From Cyanobacteria bacterium T3Sed10_344R1 (GTDB lineage: Bacteria; Cyanobacteriota; Cyanobacteriia; Phormidesmidales; Phormidesmidaceae): a stretch of 6,835 nucleotides of DNA. Positions 1 through 4,664 of this stretch are shown here, in pieces; position 1 is the first letter of the stretch; every line of letters begins with the position of its first letter. The notes below the pieces were generated by a model that did no database searches, was not told where the DNA came from, and was given only the letters and a program-made list of their open reading frames with translations. The stretch covers positions 1-6,835 of the forward strand of contig PXDR01000538.1 of the NCBI GenBank assembly GCA_003566335.1, written 5' to 3'. The translations under genes and the position numbers were made by a program.

Positions 1-2
1 GG

Positions 3-878
3 GAAAACTACACCCCGTCCCTGTGGTTTTGCGAAGGGGTGACCAGCTATTACGACCTGTTGATTCCGTTTCGGGCCGGGCTATATGACGCCAAGGACTA
101 TCTCAAAGAGCTGAGTAAGGAAATCAGCCGCTATCTCAGCCTACCCGGTCGCTGGGTGCAGCCCCTGCGGGAGTCGAGCTTCGACGCCTGGATTAAGCTC
201 TATCGCCCGGATGCCAATAGCCCCAATTCCCAAATTTCCTATTACCTCAAGGGGGAAATGGTCACCCTGTTGCTGGATCTGATGATTCGCGATCGCAGCG
301 ACAATCGGCGCTCAATGGACGACGTACTGCAACAGTTGTGGCAGCAGTTTGGCCAGGATGAGGTGGGCTATACCCCAGCCCAGCTACAGCAGGTGTTGGC
401 AGGGGTAGCCGGTCGAGACTTGGCTGAGTTCTACGCCAACTATCTAGACGGGACGGTTGATTTACCCTTTGACGATTACTTAGCGCCCTTTGGCCTTTGC
501 CTCGCGCCCGTGGTTGAAGATGGAGCGAGTCCGTTTTGGGGCGGCAGCCTCAAGTCTGACAAGGGCAAGGCGGTGATTAAGTGGGTCGAAACTGGCTCAC
601 CGGCCCAGCAGGCAGGTCTAGATGCGGGGGATGAACTGGTTGCGATCGCAGACTATCGCGTCACTGCCGAAACCCTGGCCGATCGCCTGCGGGACTACAG
701 CCCCGGCGACGTGATCAGCGTCAGCGCCTTCCACCAAGACAAACTGCGGCATTATCGCCTTAGCTTGGCAGCGCCCCGCCCCAGCCGCTATCAGCTCCAG
801 CCCATCAGCCGACCCAGCGCCCAGCAGTCTCGACGATTCCAGGGCTGGCTCGGGGCCGCCCTGAAAGACCTGACCTAG
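3..878 (+). CDS. M61 family (glycyl aminopeptidase-like) metallopeptidase with C-terminal PDZ domain, 5'-truncated by window edge
   Basis: The frame is open from the first complete codon at base 3 to a TAG stop at 876-878, so about 292 C-terminal residues are present and the true start lies upstream. The first residues read ENYTPSLWFCEGVTSYYDLL. In M61 peptidases the LWxxEGxTxYY motif carries the third zinc ligand (the Glu of EG), downstream of HExxH; the HExxH helix is outside the window. A helical catalytic-domain C-terminus follows (YLKGEMVTLLLDLMIR, AGRDLAEFYANYLDG). A PDZ domain then runs from about residue 195 to 260 of the visible part (KAVIKWVETGSPAQQAGLDA, GDELVAIADYRV). M61 enzymes are zinc aminopeptidases with a preference for Gly/Ala at the N-terminus. 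Localisation cannot be judged because the N-terminus is missing. An internal GTG at 39 lies inside the zinc-ligand motif and is not a start. Family assignment is firm; substrate is unknown. Confidence 0.9.
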   Translation, partial: ENYTPSLWFCEGVTSYYDLLIPFRAGLYDAKDYLKELSKEISRYLSLPGRWVQPLRESSFDAWIKLYRPDANSPNSQISYYLKGEMVTLLLDLMIRDRSDNRRSMDDVLQQLWQQFGQDEVGYTPAQLQQVLAGVAGRDLAEFYANYLDGTVDLPFDDYLAPFGLCLAPVVEDGASPFWGGSLKSDKGKAVIKWVETGSPAQQAGLDAGDELVAIADYRVTAETLADRLRDYSPGDVISVSAFHQDKLRHYRLSLAAPRPSRYQLQPISRPSAQQSRRFQGWLGAALKDLT

Positions 879-913
879 ATTGGCCTTGATTTAGCTCAGC
901 CTTAAATTAAACT

Positions 914-932
914 GGCCTCGGTTACCGGGGCT
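914..932 (+). terminator. Candidate intrinsic terminator of the M61 gene
   Basis: An 8-bp inverted repeat (914-921 with 925-932) has a three-base TTA loop and two G-T wobbles. It lies 36 bp after the peptidase stop. The tail (TTGTACCTT) is only moderately T-rich, so termination efficiency is uncertain. Confidence 0.45.
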
Positions 933-938
933 TGTACC

Positions 939-950
939 TTCGTTAACGAA
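939..950. promoter_or_regulatory. Perfect 12-bp palindrome TTCGTTAACGAA, possible operator
   Basis: TTCGTTAACGAA is its own reverse complement. It lies just after the terminator candidate and 88 bp before the TerB-family start codon, in non-coding DNA. Its size and symmetry fit a dimeric regulator site, but no convincing -35/-10 pair is visible beside it. The regulator is unknown, and chance remains possible. Confidence 0.3.
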
Positions 951-1038
951 TGTATCTAGGGCGTCACAGAATCGCTAATCTCGGGGCTGAAACAGGCAGT
1001 CGATGGTAGCGTGAAGGCAACCGCGTTGAGATTCAGCT

Positions 1039-1527
1039 ATGGCCGTTCAACCCCCACCCCCGCCACCCATTTCGCCCCGCCAGCTTAACTTGCTGCGGAT
1101 TGTGGCTGCCCTAGCCTGGTGTGATGGCACCTTGGCCAAAGAAGAAGCGGAGCTAATTTTAGATCGCTTCAGCCATTTGTTTGCCGCCACAGAAGCCCAG
1201 CAAGCCCAACTGCGCCAAGACCTAGAGTCATATTTAATTCAGAATCTTCCCCTCGAAGAACTCACCCCCAAACTCACCAGCCAAGCCGACAAAGAGCTGG
1301 TGCTGCGCCTGGGCTACGAAGTCATCAGCGCCAACCGCCGCAGCCCCGACGAAGACGCCATCAATGACGACGAGTCCATCACCTACGAACGACTAGTTGA
1401 GCTTTTAGATCTCCCCCCAGACGTGGTCGCTCGGGTGAAGTCAGAAACAGACGCCCAGCCCGACTCAAAGCTATCGATCATCGACGTGTTAGCGAATCAG
1501 CTACAGGAGTATTTGCAGCGGCGGTGA
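1039..1527 (+). CDS. TerB-family (tellurite-resistance B-like) small protein
   Basis: The 162-residue protein is acidic, mostly helical and has no signal peptide or membrane segment, so it is probably cytoplasmic. After a run of six prolines (residues 5-10), residues 15-48 read as TerB helices with the motif AWCDGTLAKEEAELI. The Asp-Gly (D29-G30) and Glu pair (E35/E36) match the xDGxxxxxE metal-site signature of TerB. The second half has an acidic stretch (about 104-113, PDEDAINDDE) and the helix YERLVELLDLPPDVVARV, where TerB normally carries a second acidic motif. Length is close to the TerB domain (about 140-150 residues). The ATG at 1039 is the only sensible start; no good Shine-Dalgarno precedes it. 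No terC/terD/terZ partner is present. Cyanobacteria often carry such stand-alone TerB-like genes, and a true role in tellurite resistance should not be assumed. It converges on nadA, with seven bases between the stop codons. Confidence 0.75.
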   Translation: MAVQPPPPPPISPRQLNLLRIVAALAWCDGTLAKEEAELILDRFSHLFAATEAQQAQLRQDLESYLIQNLPLEELTPKLTSQADKELVLRLGYEVISANRRSPDEDAINDDESITYERLVELLDLPPDVVARVKSETDAQPDSKLSIIDVLANQLQEYLQRR

Positions 1528-1547
1528 GGGGGCACTAACTCATCGCC
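1520..1547. terminator. Hairpin spanning both stop codons of the convergent TerB-like and nadA genes
   Basis: GGCGGTGAG (1520-1528) pairs with CTCATCGCC (1539-1547) over nine base pairs with one G-T wobble; the loop is ten bases. The left arm contains the TGA of the TerB-like gene, and the TAG of nadA lies in the loop. Neither strand has a T-tract after the stem, so it is not a canonical intrinsic terminator. Its position between two convergent stops suggests transcript-end formation or protection for both messages. Confidence 0.45.
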
Positions 1548-2497
1548 AACATTCGCTGAATTGGCTTCAGCGCAGCTTGCCGCGTGGCTTCTGGGACGAT
1601 TACTTCTGGGGTGCGATCTCGCATCGCTAGGTAGAGCTTTTCTAGGGTATTCAGCCGCATGTGGGGGCATTCGTTGCAGGCGCAGTTGGCGATGGGCGGG
1701 GCCGGGATGAACTGCTTGTGGGGCATCTGTTTTTCCATTTGGTGGATGATGCCGGGTTCGGTGACGACGATGAATTGGGTGCGATCGCAGGACTGCACAT
1801 AGTTCAGCAGCGCCGTGGTAGAGCCGATGAACTCGGCCTGGTGCAGTACGGCGGGTTCGCATTCCGGGTGGGCAATCACCACCGCCTCGGGGTGGGTAGT
1901 TTGAAGCTGGATAATTTTCTTTTCAGAGAACGTTTCGTGGACGATGCAGCTCCCTTGCCAGAGCACTAGGTCGCGTCCGGTTTGGGCCATGACGTAGCGG
2001 CCCAGGTTGCGGTCTGGGGCAAAGATAATCGGCTGATCTGCCGGGATTTGGTTGACCAGCTTGACGGCATTGGAGCTGGTGCAGATGATGTCGCTCATCG
2101 CCTTAATGTCGGCGGTGCAGTTGATGTAGGACACCACGACGTGATCGGGGTGTTCGGCTTTGAACTGGGCAAATTCTGCCGGGGGGCAGCTATCGGCCAA
2201 GGAGCAGCCTGCGTCGAGGTCGGGCAGCAGCACCTGCTTGTGGGGGTTGAGGATTTTGGCGGTTTCTGCCATGAAGTGCACCCCGGCAAACACGATCACA
2301 TCAGCATCCGTCTGGGCGGCTTGCTGAGAGAGGCCCAAGGAATCGCCAATGTAGTCCGCCACGTCCTGAATGTCGGGGTCTTGGTAGTAGTGGGCCAAAA
2401 CCACCGCGTTGAGGCGCTGTTTTAGATCTGCGATCGCATCGAAGAGATCCAGCGGCAAATCAGGGGTACTAGTAGTGGAGGGAAGGGTGGTAAACAC
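1535..2497 (-). CDS. nadA: Quinolinate synthase NadA
   Basis: NadA condenses iminoaspartate (made by NadB) with dihydroxyacetone phosphate to form quinolinate, the committed step of de novo NAD synthesis. It is a cytoplasmic [4Fe-4S] enzyme. The 320-residue protein is full length. Visible signatures: AHYYQDPDIQDVADYIGDS (residues 35-53), GVHFMAETAKIL (72-83), DAGCSLADSC (95-104), PDRNLGRY (161-168), GSCIVHE (182-188) and CNECPHM (274-280). The three cluster-ligand cysteines by family comparison are C98, C184 and C277. C272 and C274 add a CxCxxC pattern near the last ligand. The start is a GTG at 2495-2497. An in-frame TAA lies 15 bases upstream, and MFTT is the usual cyanobacterial NadA beginning, so this start is likely despite the lack of a Shine-Dalgarno. 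nadB and nadC are not adjacent; the gene is probably monocistronic. Confidence 0.97.
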   Translation of the reverse strand: MFTTLPSTTSTPDLPLDLFDAIADLKQRLNAVVLAHYYQDPDIQDVADYIGDSLGLSQQAAQTDADVIVFAGVHFMAETAKILNPHKQVLLPDLDAGCSLADSCPPAEFAQFKAEHPDHVVVSYINCTADIKAMSDIICTSSNAVKLVNQIPADQPIIFAPDRNLGRYVMAQTGRDLVLWQGSCIVHETFSEKKIIQLQTTHPEAVVIAHPECEPAVLHQAEFIGSTTALLNYVQSCDRTQFIVVTEPGIIHQMEKQMPHKQFIPAPPIANCACNECPHMRLNTLEKLYLAMRDRTPEVIVPEATRQAALKPIQRMLAMS

Positions 2498-2543
2498 AGG
2501 GTTTTGGGGCGTTTAGGACTCTGGGGAAATCTGGTTGATCTGA

Positions 2544-2549
2544 ATTATA
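2544..2549 (-). promoter_or_regulatory. Putative nadA -10 box (TATAAT on the minus strand)
   Basis: The minus strand reads CGACTATAATTCAG, with a perfect TATAAT. It lies 46 bases before the GTG start, implying a 5' leader of about 40 bases. No recognisable -35 element lies 16-18 bases further upstream (the region reads CCTCGA), so the promoter may depend on an activator. Confidence 0.4.
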
Positions 2550-2760
2550 GTCGATTTCACCAAAATTCGAGGAGGGGTATTGGTTGTCGGCTGTTGGCGA
2601 TAAAGTCTGATTGGGTATAGCTGTGCTCAGACTGTAGTTCTGCTGGGGGTTACAATCTTGGGCCAAGAAAGGTCTTAAATCATAAATTTCCGTGAAATCA
2701 CCAGTATCTTTGCTCAGGTTGAGGCAAAAATTGACAAGGTGCTGCCTGGATCTTGCCCTA

Positions 2761-2789
2761 TTGTCTGTTTAGTTCTTGGCAAAGATAAT
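2761..2789 (+). promoter_or_regulatory. Putative sigma-70-type promoter of the TpsB gene
   Basis: TTGTCT (2761-2766, four of six matches to the -35 consensus) is followed after exactly 17 bases by GATAAT (2784-2789, five of six matches to the -10 consensus). The expected transcription start near 2796 leaves a leader of about 16 bases. That leader contains AAGGGG (2801-2806), a plausible ribosome binding site five bases before the ATG at 2812. Confidence 0.5.
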
Positions 2790-2798
2790 CACGTGATT
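2787..2798. promoter_or_regulatory. Perfect 12-bp palindrome AATCACGTGATT over the TpsB promoter, likely operator
   Basis: AATCACGTGATT is identical to its reverse complement. It begins inside the -10 hexamer and covers the predicted transcription start. A bound dimer here would block RNA polymerase, so repression is the simplest reading. The core TCACGTGA does not identify the regulator to me. Confidence 0.45.
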
Positions 2799-2811
2799 CA
2801 AAGGGGTACAG

Positions 2812-4494
2812 ATGGCATCACGGCAGAGCGGCTGGGGGATAGTGGTCGGTTTGATCCTAGGGATGGGGACGACGCTGCCAAGCTGGGCACAGGTTGAGGG
2901 GCTGCAGCCGCTACCGCCACCCGATGAGGATTCGCTTCAACCGCTAGAAACTGAGCCCCCGGTTTTGCCGCCATCAGACCAGCTGCCAGAACCGGAGCAG
3001 CCGGAGCAACCGGTGGAGCCAACCGGGGAGACGGTTACCCTCAGCGACATTCAAGTGCTGGGCAGCACGGTGTTTGCCCCGGCTGACTTTGAGCCCATTT
3101 TGGCCCCCTATCTGAACCGTCCGATCAGTTTGGCGGAGCTACAGACCGCTGCTGACGAGATTACCCAGCTTTATTTAGAGGCAGGCTATCTCACGTCTCG
3201 GGCAGTGTTGCCCGATCAGACGATTGAGGAGGGTCGGGTACAAATTCAGGTGGTGGAGGGGCGGTTAGCTGAGATCCAAGTGGAAGGGACAGATCGGCTG
3301 CAAGCTTATGTGCGCGATCGCATCACTATTGCCACCCAACCCCCACTACGCCAGGATGCGCTCGAAAATCAACTGCGGCGACTGCGGGCCGATCCGCTGT
3401 TTGACAATTTAGAGGCCAGTCTGCGGGCTGGGGAAGGGGTTGGGGAAAGCGTTTTGGTGGTGCGGGTCGAAGAAGCCCCGGCCTTTGTGGCGGATTTGCG
3501 CCTAGATACCTACTCACCCCCCAGTGTGGGCCAGATTCGACTGGGGTCTCAGCTCCGCTACCGCAACCCCACCGGGGTAGGGGATGAACTCAGCGCCACC
3601 GCCTATCGCACCACCACGGGCGGCTCCTCGATTTATGACCTGACCTATCGCCGACCGCTGAATCCTCAAGATGGCACGTTGCAACTGCGCTATGCGCCCA
3701 ACTTTTTTGAGCTGACCGATCCGGGGCTACCGTTTACGGCCCTGGGAGTAACCGGGGATGCGCGGGTGTATGAAGTCAGCTATCGCCAGCCGATTAGCCG
3801 CAGCCTGCAAGAAGAATTTGCCCTATCGGTAGGGTTTCATCATCGGGTGGGCGAAACCCTGATTTCTAATTTCATTGCGGATTCTAGCCGCACTAGCGTT
3901 TTTCAGTTCGGTCAAGACTATCTCCGGCGCGACCCCCAGGGGGCTTGGGTGGTGCGATCGCAATTTAGCCTCGGCACCGGCTTACTCAATGCCACTATCC
4001 GCCCTGACCCTCAGCCCGATGGCCAGTTCCTCAGTTGGCTAGGTCAAGTACAGCGGGTGCAGCGACTGGGGGATGACCACCTGCTGACGGTGCAAGGCGC
4101 ATTGCAGTTCGCCAGCGAACCATTGCTCGGATCAGAACGGTTTACCCTCGGCGGCGGTCAATCGGTGCGAGGCTATCCACAAAACGCCCGCTCTGGGGAC
4201 AGCGGCCTGCGCCTGTCCATCGAAGACCGAATTACCGTGTTGCGAGATGAAGGCGGCAACCCTGCCCTGCAACTGGCCCCGTTTGTCGATGCAGGCTGGG
4301 TTTGGTTCCAGGATGCCAACAGCCAGCCTACCCAAAACAACGCCCTACTCAGCACCGGCATCGGTGCCTTGTTTAGCCCGCTGCCCAACTTTGATGTGCG
4401 CCTAGACCTTGGGTTTCCGTTAATTGAGCTAACAGAACCCGGCGATCGCCAAGACGGCCCCCGGCTTGACCTCAACCTGATTTATCGACTGTAG
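2812..4494 (+). CDS. ShlB/FhaC/HecB-family outer-membrane transporter (TpsB) of two-partner secretion
   Basis: The 560-residue outer-membrane protein belongs to the Omp85/TpsB superfamily, which exports large TpsA exoproteins. A signal peptide covers residues 1-26 (hydrophobic GIVVGLILGMG core, cleavage likely after PSWA). Residues 31-70 are a Pro/Glu-rich linker. POTRA-1 is about 74-150 (TLSDIQVLGSTVF, LYLEAGYLTSRAVLPDQ, VQIQVVEG) and POTRA-2 about 151-221 (RLAEIQVEG, VLVVRVEEAP). The beta-barrel runs from about 222 to the end, with RLGSQLRYRNPTGVGDELS typical of the first strands. The loop-6 motif GGGQSVRGYP (447-456) carries the diagnostic VRGY. Two POTRA domains and this motif favour TpsB over BamA/Toc75-type Omp85 proteins. 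The chain ends IYRL, with Tyr third from the end and no terminal aromatic residue. The start is supported by the signal peptide and AAGGGG. No TpsA gene lies in the window; the next gene is an unrelated NACHT protein. Confidence 0.93.
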   Translation: MASRQSGWGIVVGLILGMGTTLPSWAQVEGLQPLPPPDEDSLQPLETEPPVLPPSDQLPEPEQPEQPVEPTGETVTLSDIQVLGSTVFAPADFEPILAPYLNRPISLAELQTAADEITQLYLEAGYLTSRAVLPDQTIEEGRVQIQVVEGRLAEIQVEGTDRLQAYVRDRITIATQPPLRQDALENQLRRLRADPLFDNLEASLRAGEGVGESVLVVRVEEAPAFVADLRLDTYSPPSVGQIRLGSQLRYRNPTGVGDELSATAYRTTTGGSSIYDLTYRRPLNPQDGTLQLRYAPNFFELTDPGLPFTALGVTGDARVYEVSYRQPISRSLQEEFALSVGFHHRVGETLISNFIADSSRTSVFQFGQDYLRRDPQGAWVVRSQFSLGTGLLNATIRPDPQPDGQFLSWLGQVQRVQRLGDDHLLTVQGALQFASEPLLGSERFTLGGGQSVRGYPQNARSGDSGLRLSIEDRITVLRDEGGNPALQLAPFVDAGWVWFQDANSQPTQNNALLSTGIGALFSPLPNFDVRLDLGFPLIELTEPGDRQDGPRLDLNLIYRL

Positions 4495-4511
4495 CGTCAC
4501 CATCTAAACCC

Positions 4512-4595
4512 AGCCCAATCGCAACAACGCCCCCTTGCCCCCAGCCTTAATTTAACGACATGCCTAGATTGCAGAGTCTGCGGTTAAATTGGGCT
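4512..4595 (+). other. Structured intergenic segment between the TpsB and NACHT genes
   Basis: AATTTAAC (4549-4556) is complementary to GTTAAATT (4583-4590), and wobble pairs extend the stem outward. Its loop contains a second hairpin, GCAG-AGT-CTGC (4571-4581). A competing perfect 8-bp pairing exists between AGCCCAAT (4512-4519) and ATTGGGCT (4588-4595), which shares bases with the first stem. No strong T-tract follows directly; TTTTCT comes about 13 bases later. It could be a terminator for the TpsB gene, an RNA switch in the NACHT leader, or chance. The rest of the 170-bp gap shows no clear promoter or ribosome binding site. Confidence 0.3.
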
Positions 4596-4664
4596 AAGTT
4601 CAGCGGGTTTTCTATCCATTACACCCGATTACTCTGCCTAATTTCCCCTTATCCCTAGAATGTC

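Larger units (their letters stand above)
2498..2811. other. Divergent intergenic region between nadA and the TpsB gene
   Basis: This 314-bp gap holds the start signals of two divergent genes and no credible gene. From left to right: the nadA -10 box; the inverted repeat AGTCTGA-N16-TCAGACT (2604-2610 and 2627-2633); TCTTGG-G-CCAAGA (2656-2668), whose right half GCCAAGAA (2662-2669) has a distant perfect complement TTCTTGGC at 2773-2780; and ATTTC-CGT-GAAAT (2686-2698). The TpsB promoter and palindromic site follow. A 65-codon minus-strand frame here (2469-2666) overlaps the nadA start and resembles no known protein. Confidence 0.6.

Noticed and set aside
1661..2425. Two plus-strand open frames (1661-1969 and 1982-2425) opposite nadA
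   Set aside because: They are antisense shadows of a strongly conserved gene; their His/Gly/Val-rich translations show no domain.
2469..2666. 65-codon minus-strand reading frame upstream of nadA
   Set aside because: It overlaps the nadA start, contains the nadA -10 box, resembles no known family and has no ribosome binding site.
2731..2764. A perfect -35 hexamer TTGACA at 2731-2736 as promoter of the TpsB gene
   Set aside because: No -10 element stands 16-18 bases downstream; the first TATTGT is 22 bases away. The TTGTCT-N17-GATAAT pair fits better.
897..4556. Similarity of CAGCCTTAAATTAAAC (897-912) to CAGCCTTAATTTAAC (4542-4556), both after gene ends
   Set aside because: The match does not extend beyond about 15 bases and differs in the middle; not enough for a dispersed repeat family.
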